A DNA stretch of 7,820 bases from CAZSTA01 sp964609495 [NCBI: uncultured bacterium] (GCA_964609495.1 CAZSTA010000177.1:1-7820), one strand, 5' to 3'; positions 1 to 6,723 are shown, numbered from the stretch's first letter. The notes: a model not told the origin generated them from the letters alone. Made by a program: numbers and translations.

Positions 1-379
1 CAAAAGGCACCTTGATCTTAGGTTTGGGTTTGACCTTAGCCATCCCCATCTGGTGGAAGATCTTGCGCACTTCATCAGGATGCAAGGGGGTAGGCTTAGA
101 ACCCGATCCTACGAAGCCAGTCACTCCCGGGGTATTGCGCACCACATGCCAGGATTCATCGGTAAGATCCATCTCCACTAATAGATAACCCGGATATATC
201 TTCTTCTCCGTAATCTTATCTCCCCCATCTTTAGTCTTCTCTATAGTCTCCTCGGCGGGGATGATTATACGAAATATCTTGTCCTCCATACCCATCGATT
301 CGATACGGCTTTCTAAATTGGCTTTTACTTTATTCTCATATCCTGAATAGGTATGGATCACATACCAGCTCTTCTCCAT
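1..379 (-). CDS. nusG: Transcription termination/antitermination factor NusG (N-terminal 126 residues, 3' end outside window)
   Basis: NusG binds RNA polymerase and Rho or ribosomal protein S10, modulating elongation and coupling transcription to translation. The visible part starts MEKSWYVIHTYSGYENKV, the classic opening of the NGN domain, and continues through IYPGYLLVEM (about 61-70) and RNTPGVTGFVG (about 81-91). It ends at residue 126 in the basic linker before the C-terminal KOW domain, which lies beyond the left edge. The ATG at 377-379 is chosen because it gives the canonical family N-terminus and no in-frame start lies nearby upstream. Its best ribosome site, AGAGGGGG (minus strand, 393-400), is rather far away (13 nt). 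It is the third gene after rpmG and secE, 27 nt beyond the secE stop, so almost certainly co-transcribed. The family assignment is secure; only the truncation is a limitation. Confidence 0.97.
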   Translation of the reverse strand, partial: MEKSWYVIHTYSGYENKVKANLESRIESMGMEDKIFRIIIPAEETIEKTKDGGDKITEKKIYPGYLLVEMDLTDESWHVVRNTPGVTGFVGSGSKPTPLHPDEVRKIFHQMGMAKVKPKPKIKVPF

Positions 380-406
380 GGTTGAGGATATTCCCCCTCT
401 TTAACC

Positions 407-610
407 TCACTTTATCTTCAATAGAAAAGATAACACCCCACTCAAGAGCGTATCTATTGCCCCGATATAAGCTGCCATAATAACAATTGTGATTAGAACG
501 ATACCAGTGGTAGATATCGTCTCCTGACGGGTTGGCCAGGCCACTTTCCTTAGCTCGATTATAGCTTCCCGAATGAATCTTCTGATTCGTTCATACAAAT
601 TCCTAATCAT
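407..610 (-). CDS. secE: Preprotein translocase subunit SecE
   Basis: SecE is the small essential subunit that clamps SecY in the SecYEG channel of the inner membrane. The 67-residue protein starting MIRNLYERIR has an amphipathic cytoplasmic helix. It carries the family signature ELRKVAWPTRQE (about residues 19-30) and one hydrophobic segment (about 36-64), the usual single-span bacterial form. The frame stays open to an ATG at 694, but that longer version would overlap rpmG by 46 nt and lacks SecE-like sequence. The ATG at 608-610 has GAGGAG 7 nt upstream, so I use it. It lies 38 nt after the rpmG stop and 27 nt before nusG, the standard rpmG-secE-nusG order. Confidence 0.95.
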   Translation of the reverse strand: MIRNLYERIRRFIREAIIELRKVAWPTRQETISTTGIVLITIVIMAAYIGAIDTLLSGVLSFLLKIK

Positions 611-648
611 CTTCACGCTCCTCGGATCGATAAGAGGCTTATCATAAT

Positions 649-798
649 TTATCTGGTCTCTCGATGAAGAGTATGCTTTCCACAAAATTTGCAATACTTC
701 TTGATCTGAAATCTGCCAGATATAGTCTGCTTATTTTTGGTAGTAGTATAGTTTCTTCTTTTACATTCTTCACAAGCTAACTTAATCAATACCCGCAC
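649..798 (-). CDS. rpmG: 50S ribosomal protein L33 (zinc-binding form)
   Basis: L33 is a small protein of the large ribosomal subunit. The 49-residue product begins (fMet)[18 protein letters not shown] and ends HTLHRETR. It has two cysteine pairs, C9/C12 (CEEC) and C36/C39 (CKFC), so this is the zinc-ribbon (C+) version rather than the zinc-free paralogue. The start is GTG at 796-798, with a strong AGGAGG 8 nt upstream; no ATG fits. It is the first gene of the rpmG-secE-nusG transcript and follows a near-consensus promoter with a leader of about 25 nt. In many bacteria tuf or a tRNA gene lies just upstream; here a repeat element and a divergent gene do. Length and motif match the family well. 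Confidence 0.95.
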   Translation of the reverse strand: MRVLIKLACEECKRRNYTTTKNKQTISGRFQIKKYCKFCGKHTLHRETR

Positions 799-829
799 TA
801 TTCGCACCTCCTAACTCTTTATCAGAGTA

Positions 830-858
830 AGTATACCATAGAAATGATTTTATGTCAA
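830..858 (-). promoter_or_regulatory. Sigma70-type promoter of rpmG-secE-nusG
   Basis: Read on the minus strand, a perfect -35 box TTGACA (853-858) and a -10 box TATACT (830-835, five of six consensus bases) are separated by exactly 17 bp. Transcription would start near 823, about 25 nt before the rpmG GTG. This is the best promoter match in the window, as expected for a translation and secretion operon. Confidence 0.9.
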
Positions 859-883
859 GACTTTCTGCGGGGTTTATTTTTCC

Positions 884-1068
884 AAGTATGTAAAACTTCG
901 TGCTAAGAAAGATATGTTTCTCCCTCACCCTTTCCCACGAGGGGAGAGGGATCGTAATTGAGAAGCTCTCTTGATCTTTTATTTTCCCCTCTCGTCGAGG
1001 GAGGGGTTAGGGGGGAGGGTGATTTAAGGGAAGTTCAATTTCCCAGCACAAAGTTTACATGCTTACTT
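884..1068. repeat. MITE-like element with imperfect terminal inverted repeats
   Basis: The left end (884-910) and right end (1039-1068) are inverted copies. The core ATGTAAAACTTCGTGCT at 888-904 matches the reverse complement of 1045-1060 (ATGTAAACTTTGTGCT) with one gap and one substitution. Similarity continues outward through AAGTA and inward to GAAA/GGAAA. Inside lies a second GC-rich inverted repeat. The element has no ORF of note and occupies most of the 351-bp gap between the divergent promoters of rpmG and the zinc-ribbon gene. The structure fits a non-autonomous miniature inverted-repeat element or a large palindromic repeat. No target duplication is obvious, and the copy number elsewhere is unknown. 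Confidence 0.6.
920..1022. repeat. GC-rich inner inverted repeat of the element
   Basis: The left arm (920-951) contains CTCCCTCACCC and GGGGAGAGGGA. The right arm (984-1022) contains CCCCTCTC, GGGAGGGG and GGAGGGTGA. The arms are imperfect reverse complements around an AT-rich centre (952-983). The right arm also forms its own hairpin, CCCCTCTC at 986-993 with GGGAGGGG at 999-1006 and a 5-nt loop. Repeats of the type CCCTCACCC...GGGTGAGGG are, from general knowledge, dispersed in intergenic regions of many environmental bacterial genomes. Confidence 0.6.
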
Positions 1069-1081
1069 TATTTTCTGGGAG

Positions 1082-1110
1082 TTGCCTATAATCCTCTTTT
1101 ATGTTATAAT
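1082..1110 (+). promoter_or_regulatory. Extended -10 promoter for the zinc-ribbon gene
   Basis: TTGCCT (1082-1087) lies 17 bp before a perfect TATAAT (1105-1110), which is preceded by TGT, an extended -10 motif. Transcription would start near 1117, giving a leader of about 33 nt. A second TATAAT at 1087-1092 and a TATACT at 1120-1125 lack good -35 boxes. Confidence 0.65.
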
Positions 1111-1149
1111 TACTTTAATTATACTATATAGAAGGACGGATGAGAGAGA

Positions 1150-1443
1150 ATGGAAGTGCGCCTATGTCAGAGGTGTGGAAAAGTCCTAAAAGAGGAAGAC
1201 CTTCGTTATATCGCGGAGATAAAGGTATATGCCGCCCCGAAGGAGATAGAGATAAATCTTGAAGATCTGATAAAAGATTACAAATTCAGAATAAATAGAG
1301 TGGTGGAAGAGATAGCACAAAAGGGCGAAAAGGAATTATCAGATGAAATATATACTGAATGGAAATTCGATCTATGTCCCGAATGCCATAAGGAATACAT
1401 CAAGGATCCTTTAGGGATCAACAGAGGTGAGAATCTGAGTTAG
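1150..1443 (+). CDS. Conserved four-cysteine (zinc-ribbon-like) protein of unknown function
   Basis: The 97-residue product has CQRC (C6, C9) near the N-terminus and CPEC (C76, C79) near the C-terminus. Between them is a charged, probably helical segment (about 35-66). The two pairs probably form one zinc site, bringing the ends together. The tail HKEYIKDPLG after the second pair resembles small uncharacterised bacterial proteins I recall with an N-terminal CxxCG and a C-terminal CxxC before a DPLG-like motif; no function is known to me. The ATG at 1150 puts the first CxxC at residue 6. The ribosome site is weak (GAAGGA at 1131-1136, 13 nt away). The gene has its own promoter and terminator, so it appears to be a single-gene unit. 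It is soluble, with no signal peptide or membrane segment. Confidence 0.8.
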   Translation: MEVRLCQRCGKVLKEEDLRYIAEIKVYAAPKEIEINLEDLIKDYKFRINRVVEEIAQKGEKELSDEIYTEWKFDLCPECHKEYIKDPLGINRGENLS

Positions 1444-1471
1444 AGATCTATCGACTTCACCAATTAATAAC

Positions 1472-1503
1472 CCCCTCGAAGTTTTCAGGGGATTTTTGTT
1501 TTT
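1472..1503 (+). terminator. Rho-independent terminator of the zinc-ribbon gene
   Basis: CCCCT (1472-1476) pairs with AGGGG (1487-1491), and GAA (1478-1480) with TTC (1484-1486), with C1477 bulged and a GTT loop. The stem is followed by ATTTTTGTTTTT. It begins 29 nt after the stop codon and separates this unit from the kinase unit. Confidence 0.85.
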
Positions 1504-1510
1504 ACATCTA

Positions 1511-1538
1511 TTGACAATATGCAACTCTATATGATAAT
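1511..1538 (+). promoter_or_regulatory. Sigma70-type promoter of the PfkB-family kinase gene
   Basis: A perfect -35 box TTGACA (1511-1516) is followed after 16 bp by GATAAT (1533-1538, five of six consensus bases). Transcription would start near 1545, about 27 nt before the ATG. Confidence 0.75.
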
Positions 1539-1571
1539 ATTAGAGATAATTACTGAGATAGGATAAAGGAG

Positions 1572-2543
1572 ATGATATATTTGCCAGAGAAAGTCAGAGT
1601 CGTGGGGCTAGGGAGTTGCACTGTAGATTACTTCGGTCTCACTCCTAAGATAATCGGACCCGAAGAGAAGGTAAATATGAGAGGATTAGAGGTTTATGCT
1701 GGAGGAGTGACAGCCAATAACCTAACCCAAGTCGCCCGTTTGGGAGTCAAAACTGGTTGGTTCGGAAAGCTGGGCGATGACGAAAATGGACGAATAATTA
1801 TGGAAGCATTTAAAGAAGATGATATGGATATAAGCCATATTAAGATAATAAAGGGAGAGCGCTCTACCTTTTGTTGGATTCCTGTTGATCCTCAAGGTAA
1901 TAGATGTATATATATGTTTCGTAATGTCACTGCTAAATTAACTCCGGAGGAGATCGATGAGTACTTCAGCGATTATATAGCTCAAGCTGATGCCTTTCAT
2001 ACCGAAGCCTCCCAACTACCCTTACCTCCAGTGATAAGAGCTATAGAGATAGCTAAGGAGAATAACACTAGGGTAGTATTCGATCTAGATATGGATCCCA
2101 CTTACTTTGTGGAGGTCGCGGGACTCGGGACTAGAGAGGAATTAAGTAGAGCCTTAGAACTCTCCGACGTATTGAAGCCTTGTAAGGACGCCGCAGCCGA
2201 GATAACCGGGGAGACCGATCTTGAGAGAGCCGCGGTTAAGCTCTTAGATATGGGACCCGAGCTAGTTGCTCTGACAGCAGGAGAGAGAGGATGTATCATA
2301 GCTACCAAAGATAAGGTAGTCAAAGTTCCTACTTTTGAAGTTACAGTAGTGGATACCACCGGAGCGGGAGATGCTTTTCAAGGTGGATTATCCTATGCTA
2401 TTTTGCAGGGATGGGATCTAGAACAAGTGGGGAGATTCGCCAATGCCTGCGCAGCTCTTTGCTGTACTAAGATTGGGGCTAGGGCGATGTTCGGTCTAAA
2501 GGAAGTTAATGCGCTGATAGAAAATGGGAAGATTTTAAGCTAG
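1572..2543 (+). CDS. PfkB/ribokinase-family carbohydrate kinase
   Basis: A cytoplasmic kinase predicted to phosphorylate a sugar or related small molecule with ATP. The 323-residue length is normal for the family. Signature 1 is the glycine-rich substrate-side motif VYAGGVTANN (41-50), followed by ARLGVKTGWFGKLGDD (55-70). TAGERG (235-240) matches the nucleotide-side motif. Signature 2 is DTTGAGDAFQGG (261-272), with the anion-hole glycines and catalytic base D267. Substrate choice among ribose, fructose, 2-keto-3-deoxygluconate or others cannot be read from the sequence. The ATG at 1572 has AGGA (1560-1563) 8 nt upstream. A stronger AAGGAG (1566-1571) abuts the ATG and would better serve a TTG at 1581 (codon 4), so the protein may start three residues later. 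It is flanked by its own promoter and terminator. Confidence 0.93.
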   Translation: MIYLPEKVRVVGLGSCTVDYFGLTPKIIGPEEKVNMRGLEVYAGGVTANNLTQVARLGVKTGWFGKLGDDENGRIIMEAFKEDDMDISHIKIIKGERSTFCWIPVDPQGNRCIYMFRNVTAKLTPEEIDEYFSDYIAQADAFHTEASQLPLPPVIRAIEIAKENNTRVVFDLDMDPTYFVEVAGLGTREELSRALELSDVLKPCKDAAAEITGETDLERAAVKLLDMGPELVALTAGERGCIIATKDKVVKVPTFEVTVVDTTGAGDAFQGGLSYAILQGWDLEQVGRFANACAALCCTKIGARAMFGLKEVNALIENGKILS

Positions 2544-2680
2544 TCGAATTATTTCCCCAAATCAATGAGAGATAAGTTAAATCTAACAGAGCTTAACATA
2601 GATCTTGAAGAAATTGGGATATAATCGCAAAAGTGCTTGGGAGAAGCTAAATATCTAATCAAACCGAAGTTTTCGATATC

Positions 2681-2718
2681 AAAATCCCATGAATTAGAGT
2701 GTATATTCGTGGGATTTT
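2681..2718 (+). terminator. Strong hairpin terminator after the kinase gene
   Basis: AAAATCCCATGAAT (2681-2694) pairs along its full 14 bp, with one G-U wobble, with ATTCGTGGGATTTT (2705-2718) around a 10-nt loop. The T run at the 3' end, and the A run on the other side, make it plausible in both directions. It lies 138 nt beyond the kinase stop. The intervening stretch 2544-2680 holds nothing I can name beyond a 19-codon ATG frame without a ribosome site. Confidence 0.75.
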
Positions 2719-2762
2719 GTCTCTCATATCACAATTCACCTGTTGTAAAGGTTCTCTAATAC

Positions 2763-2791
2763 TTTACAAATTTGGAATTTAGTGATATAAT
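2763..2791 (+). promoter_or_regulatory. Extended -10 promoter of the nurA-herA unit
   Basis: TTTACA (2763-2768, five of six) is followed after 17 bp by a perfect TATAAT (2786-2791), itself preceded by TGA (extended -10). Transcription would start near 2798. The first bases of the leader form a small inverted repeat, AATCGA (2800-2805) with TCGATT (2814-2819). Confidence 0.8.
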
Positions 2792-2839
2792 ATAAGTACA
2801 ATCGACCTTATGTTCGATTATAAATAGAGATGGCTCAAA

Positions 2840-3889
2840 ATGCTTAATATAAATAAAAATTTAGAGGATCAGCTCAGACAAATGGTGGACTTCGTCAAGG
2901 AGATATTGGCGGAGGAGCCCGATCACATAGAATTAGAGCAGGGAGAAGATGTCGATCCTCTCTTGCTTGATATAGATCCAGATGAGCTAGAATTTATACC
3001 TATAGATCCCGAGGCAGAGGTAGAAAAGGTAGCCGCGGTGGATGGAGGTTCCTCTATCATCGCTGATGGTCTTTCCTTCCAGATAGGTATGTATCGAGCT
3101 GGATATCTGATATTTCAAGGAGATAAATTAGCGGAAGAGCATCTACCTCCCCCGACCGTTCTATCTATAACCGATGATAACTTCAAGACGCTATATGCTG
3201 AGGCTTATTATGAGTTAACTGGTCAAGAGCCAAAACGCTTCCCCAAGGCATCTCGTTTAATCGGTGAACTTAGATCACTTCAGGAGTGGTTCTTAACCGA
3301 GAAACTGGTGGATAAAATGGGTCCAGGGGATATAGTGCTGACTGATGGGTCTCTAAGAGTTAGTACCTCAGCACCTAGCAGTGCTTTACAGAGGATAACC
3401 TCTTCTGCAGCTGCAAAAGGAGTGCATATAGTGGCGATCACCAAACAGAGCACTCTCCGGTGGGGAAAGCGATCTCCTCTTATTCCTCGCATCTCTCAAT
3501 TGGGAGATGAGCGTTATCCAAGTAGCTCTTGGCTGTGCCGAATAAGTGATCTACATCGCGATATTAAAGATCGCACTTGGTATAGCGTCATCTACGTGGC
3601 TAAGCTATGCAGTGGGGCACCATTCGGCTTCAGAATCGATATTAATCGAGAAGATGATACCGATCCTTCCATCATTATGTCTAAGCTAGCGAGATATAGC
3701 AAGGATCCTGTTTATTTAGGATACCCCTATCCTTTGGCGGCGATCCATAACTTCGTTCGACTAACTCCGACTGAGATCGAGGATATAAGATATCGCTTAC
3801 AAAGTCTAGCTTTGGAGAGAGGAATAGATATCAAGGATTGGGATATGTTATTTAAAGATTTCCACGAGTTGTTGGATATAAATCAATGA
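2840..3889 (+). CDS. nurA: NurA-family 5'-3' nuclease
   Basis: NurA is a metal-dependent nuclease that acts with the HerA translocase to resect DNA ends; in archaea it works alongside Mre11-Rad50. The 349-residue product has the NurA landmarks: AAVDGGSS (65-72, metal-ligand D68), GDIVLTDGSL (163-172, D164/D169), and the C-terminal GYPYPLAAIHNFVRL (294-308), whose Tyr and H303 match the conserved Y...H of the active site. An acidic stretch at about 30-60, rich in Asp and Glu, precedes the core and looks like an insertion. The ATG at 2840 has only a weak AGAG-type ribosome site. A five-codon ATG frame (2830-2847) overlaps it. The next gene, 40 nt on, is herA, which strongly supports the assignment. 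The sequence is divergent, but the catalytic motifs are intact. Confidence 0.9.
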   Translation: MLNINKNLEDQLRQMVDFVKEILAEEPDHIELEQGEDVDPLLLDIDPDELEFIPIDPEAEVEKVAAVDGGSSIIADGLSFQIGMYRAGYLIFQGDKLAEEHLPPPTVLSITDDNFKTLYAEAYYELTGQEPKRFPKASRLIGELRSLQEWFLTEKLVDKMGPGDIVLTDGSLRVSTSAPSSALQRITSSAAAKGVHIVAITKQSTLRWGKRSPLIPRISQLGDERYPSSSWLCRISDLHRDIKDRTWYSVIYVAKLCSGAPFGFRIDINREDDTDPSIIMSKLARYSKDPVYLGYPYPLAAIHNFVRLTPTEIEDIRYRLQSLALERGIDIKDWDMLFKDFHELLDINQ

Positions 3890-3893
3890 TATT

Positions 3894-3910
3894 GAGGGGG
3901 AGCTTCCCTC
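3894..3910 (+). other. Small hairpin between nurA and herA
   Basis: GAGGG (3894-3898) can pair with CCCTC (3906-3910) across a 7-nt loop in the 40-nt gap. The arm GAGGGGGAG would also be the strongest purine-rich ribosome-like site in the gap, so the hairpin could hide it. There is no T run, so it is not a terminator. The role is speculative. Confidence 0.3.
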
Positions 3911-3929
3911 GCTATCAAAATGGTGAGGT

Positions 3930-5504
3930 TTGAATAAGGATATGGCTGATAGATACAAGGGAAGAGTTTTTGGCAGAAGTGTAATGGAGATATACTTCCG
4001 TTCCTATTACGAGGAGGAAGTCCATCTGGGAGATATACTAGTAGTCGAAGATACTGAGAGGGATTTCAGATTCTATTTGAGGGTGATCGATCTCTTCTAT
4101 GGAACGGAGGCTACCGATCCCGATTGGGCGGTGCGAACTGCTGGGAATATGATGTTAATGGATAATGAGGATCAAAACTACGATCTTCATGATAGAGGTC
4201 GACGTCTGTATAAGATAGGAAAATGCATTCCTTTAGGTATCCTCAAGAATGGCGAGTTTCGAAAGCCCAAGACTGTTCCTACTCACTTCTCCTGTGTGAA
4301 GAATCCTACCGAGAAGGATTTTGCCTTCCTAAAGAAGTTCATGGGAGATGTAGAGGTGGGAAGACTGAGAAGCGGAGAGGAGATATTTGATTTTCCGGTA
4401 GGGATTCAAGGAGAGCTGTTTCCCTCTCATATAGGAGCCTTCGCTACCACGGGAATGGGTAAGAGCAATCTGATGAAAACCCTTGCCGCCAGCGTTATGG
4501 AATTGGGTAAATACAGTATGATGATCTTAGACCCCCATGGAGAATATTATGATGGAGGACCTGAGCCAGTGAGAAAAGGACTTAAACACCATCCCCTGGC
4601 AGATGAAAGGCTAAAAGTATATAGCTCTCGCAGGCTTACTGGCCCTTACAATCAGTTGAAGTTGAGCGCCAGCGAAATTAAAGTCGGTGATGTTCGCAAT
4701 CTCTATTCCTTTAGCAGCGCTCAGATAGAGGCTTTAGCCGCAGTGGAGAGTTGTTATGAGGATGAGTGGTTAGTCAAACTAGCGGATATGGAGATAGAAG
4801 CTTTATCAGGAGATTTGGGAGGAGGGGGCTTCAGAGGGGCTACGATCTCGGTTCTGAAGAGAAGGGCGCTTAGTATTATGAACCTGCCTTTTATCCATCG
4901 AGATAAAGAGGTAACGATAACTCACGATGTAATAAGGGCTTTGCGTCAAGGGAAATTAGTGCTAATAGATACCTCCAATATGGCTGAAGTAGAGGAGCTA
5001 TTAGTAAGTTCTGTCCTAGCCCGTTCGATATTCGAGGCTAACAGAAACGCCTATCAAGATGAGAGGAAATTTAGAGAGGTTCTTCCTACGCTCATCGTTA
5101 TGGAGGAAGCTCAGCGAGTTTTAGGGAAAAAGGTGGAGGGAGATACTAATATCTTCGCTCAGATAAGCCGAGAGGGACGTAAATTTAACACTGGTCTTTG
5201 TGCCATAACCCAACAACCGAAGCTGATAGATGAGGAATTACTCTCGCAGTTTAACACCCTCTTCATCTTAGGATTAGCTGATGAACGAGATAGAAATATC
5301 CTCCGTAGCTCTGCTAAACAGGATATCTCTCAACTGGGAAATGAGATTCAAACCTTGATGGCGGGAGAGGTGCTTATCACTTCGCCTCGGGCTCCATTTG
5401 CAATACCAGCTATGATCCACCTCTACGAGGATTGGTTGCTAACTAGGAAGAGAATATTTAATAAACGGGAACAGCCGATAGCGGATAAAGGATTCTTCGA
5501 ATAG
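3930..5504 (+). CDS. herA: HerA-family hexameric DNA translocase/helicase
   Basis: HerA is a FtsK-like ring ATPase that pumps DNA and drives the partner nuclease NurA. Of 524 residues, about 10-120 fit the N-terminal HAS barrel. The RecA-like core carries Walker A ATTGMGKS (172-179), DPHGEY (201-206, typical of the family), Walker B LIVMEEAQ (388-395, E392/E393) and SREGRKFNTGLCAITQQP (413-430), the arginine-finger/sensor region. The usual EEAH is EEAQ here and the usual TQRP is TQQP, modest deviations. The upstream TTG at 3930 has GAGG only 1 nt away; the in-frame ATG at 3942 has AAGGA 1 nt away, so neither start is well served and initiation may be coupled to nurA translation. The true start may be 3942. 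The gene lies 40 nt after nurA and 52 nt before the peptidase gene. Confidence 0.93.
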   Translation: MNKDMADRYKGRVFGRSVMEIYFRSYYEEEVHLGDILVVEDTERDFRFYLRVIDLFYGTEATDPDWAVRTAGNMMLMDNEDQNYDLHDRGRRLYKIGKCIPLGILKNGEFRKPKTVPTHFSCVKNPTEKDFAFLKKFMGDVEVGRLRSGEEIFDFPVGIQGELFPSHIGAFATTGMGKSNLMKTLAASVMELGKYSMMILDPHGEYYDGGPEPVRKGLKHHPLADERLKVYSSRRLTGPYNQLKLSASEIKVGDVRNLYSFSSAQIEALAAVESCYEDEWLVKLADMEIEALSGDLGGGGFRGATISVLKRRALSIMNLPFIHRDKEVTITHDVIRALRQGKLVLIDTSNMAEVEELLVSSVLARSIFEANRNAYQDERKFREVLPTLIVMEEAQRVLGKKVEGDTNIFAQISREGRKFNTGLCAITQQPKLIDEELLSQFNTLFILGLADERDRNILRSSAKQDISQLGNEIQTLMAGEVLITSPRAPFAIPAMIHLYEDWLLTRKRIFNKREQPIADKGFFE

Positions 5505-5556
5505 AGAATCAAATTTGATAATACTTCAAATCGCTCGGCAGAGAGGAGTTGATTAG

Positions 5557-6723
5557 ATGACCACCCCTTTAGAACATGTGAAATATCTATCCGAAAATAT
5601 TGGGCCTCGGGGATCAACTACAGTCGAGGAGAGAGAATCAGCCAAATATATAGCAGAGCAGATGGAGAAAGTTGGTGCTGAGGTATCAATAGAATCGTTC
5701 AAGTCTTATACCTCTTTTTCTTATCCCTACGGATCTATATATCTATTAAGCGTCATTGGTGGTTTCATAAGCTTAACTGCGAATTATATTTTATCCTTTA
5801 TTTTGAGTCTCATAGCAGTAGTGATATTCGGATTTGAGACTCACTCTTATGAGTTGATAAGCAAGCTATTTCCTCGTCATCTCAGTCAAAACGTTCTCGG
5901 CAAGCTTAAAGCCTCCGAGCAGAGGAAGAGATTGCTTATCGTAAGCGCCCATTATGATTCATCCCGTTCAGCTATAAGTTTCAGCCCAACTATGGTGAAG
6001 AGCTTCCGCTCCTCCTTTCTGCTTATGAGCTTATCTCTAGCTCTGATCCCCGTTCTCAGTGCTTTAGGAGTGATAGTTAAAGGACGCGTCTGGTCTTATC
6101 TAGCTTTGATACCCTCCTTATATCTACTCTTCGCGGTTATACTTATGATTCACCGAGAACTTTTCGGCAAATATACCCCTGGAGCAAACGATAACGCCTC
6201 GGGGGTGGGAGTCCTTCTAAGTTTAGCTGAGACCTTGGGAAAGCAACCACTGGAGAATACCGAGACCTGGTTTTTAGCTACTGGCTGTGAAGAGGTAGGA
6301 ATGGTTGGAATGCTATCCTTTCTCCGAGAACATAAGGATGAGATGAAAGAAGCGTATCTGCTCAATTTAGATAATGTAGGCATCGGAGATATAAAATACA
6401 TCACCGCTGAAGGGATGCTCAAATCCTACCCTTCCCATCAAGAATTAGTATCAATAGCCCAAAAGATAGCTTCCTCCCACCCTGAGATCGGAGCAGGACC
6501 TAAGATATATGATACCTTAACAACCGATGCTCTACCCGCTCTAGTTCGAGGATATAAGGCTATGAGCATTATGTCCTTCGATAAAGAAGGGGTGATCCCC
6601 AACTGGCATTGGAGGACGGATGTCTATGCTAATGTGGAGGAAGAGACCTTAAATAAAGTTGATAAATATCTGTTAGAGATAGTTAGAGAGATGGACAAGC
6701 AAGTTGGAGAGTTAGATAGCTGA
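5557..6723 (+). CDS. Membrane-embedded M28-family metallopeptidase
   Basis: M28 enzymes are di-zinc aminopeptidases or carboxypeptidases. All expected ligands are present: H132 (AHYDSS, with D134), D212 (PGANDNASGVG), catalytic E245 and ligand E246 (GCEEVGMVG), D272 (LDNVGIGD) and H351 (HWRTDVYAN). Unusually, two hydrophobic hairpins interrupt the fold: about 60-76 with 77-93, and about 152-174 with 180-198, the second lying between ligands H132 and D212. Each hairpin returns the chain to the same side. The intervening segment is rich in Lys and Arg (about 103-124), so by the positive-inside rule the active site probably faces the cytoplasm. There is no signal peptide. The ATG is 8 nt after AGGAG. 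It is the third gene of the nurA-herA unit; its substrate is unknown. Confidence 0.88.
   Translation: MTTPLEHVKYLSENIGPRGSTTVEERESAKYIAEQMEKVGAEVSIESFKSYTSFSYPYGSIYLLSVIGGFISLTANYILSFILSLIAVVIFGFETHSYELISKLFPRHLSQNVLGKLKASEQRKRLLIVSAHYDSSRSAISFSPTMVKSFRSSFLLMSLSLALIPVLSALGVIVKGRVWSYLALIPSLYLLFAVILMIHRELFGKYTPGANDNASGVGVLLSLAETLGKQPLENTETWFLATGCEEVGMVGMLSFLREHKDEMKEAYLLNLDNVGIGDIKYITAEGMLKSYPSHQELVSIAQKIASSHPEIGAGPKIYDTLTTDALPALVRGYKAMSIMSFDKEGVIPNWHWRTDVYANVEEETLNKVDKYLLEIVREMDKQVGELDS

Noticed and set aside
611-694. Longer SecE start at the ATG at 694
   Set aside because: It would overlap rpmG, adds non-SecE sequence, and the internal ATG at 610 has a well-placed GAGGAG.
2102-2359. Minus-strand open frame inside the kinase gene
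   Set aside because: Low-complexity Ser/Thr/Ala-rich shadow of the PfkB gene; no ribosome site or domain.
2563-2622. 19-codon ORF starting at ATG 2563 after the kinase
   Set aside because: No Shine-Dalgarno site and no recognisable sequence; very short.
1477-2675. Shared 10-mer CGAAGTTTTC at 1477-1486 and 2665-2674
   Set aside because: A short AT-rich self-complementary word in two terminator regions; probably chance.
3280-3492. Minus-strand open frame inside nurA
   Set aside because: Shadow of a gene with intact catalytic motifs; no supporting signals.
6150-6422. Minus-strand open frame inside the peptidase gene
   Set aside because: Antisense to the metal-ligand region; shadow frame.
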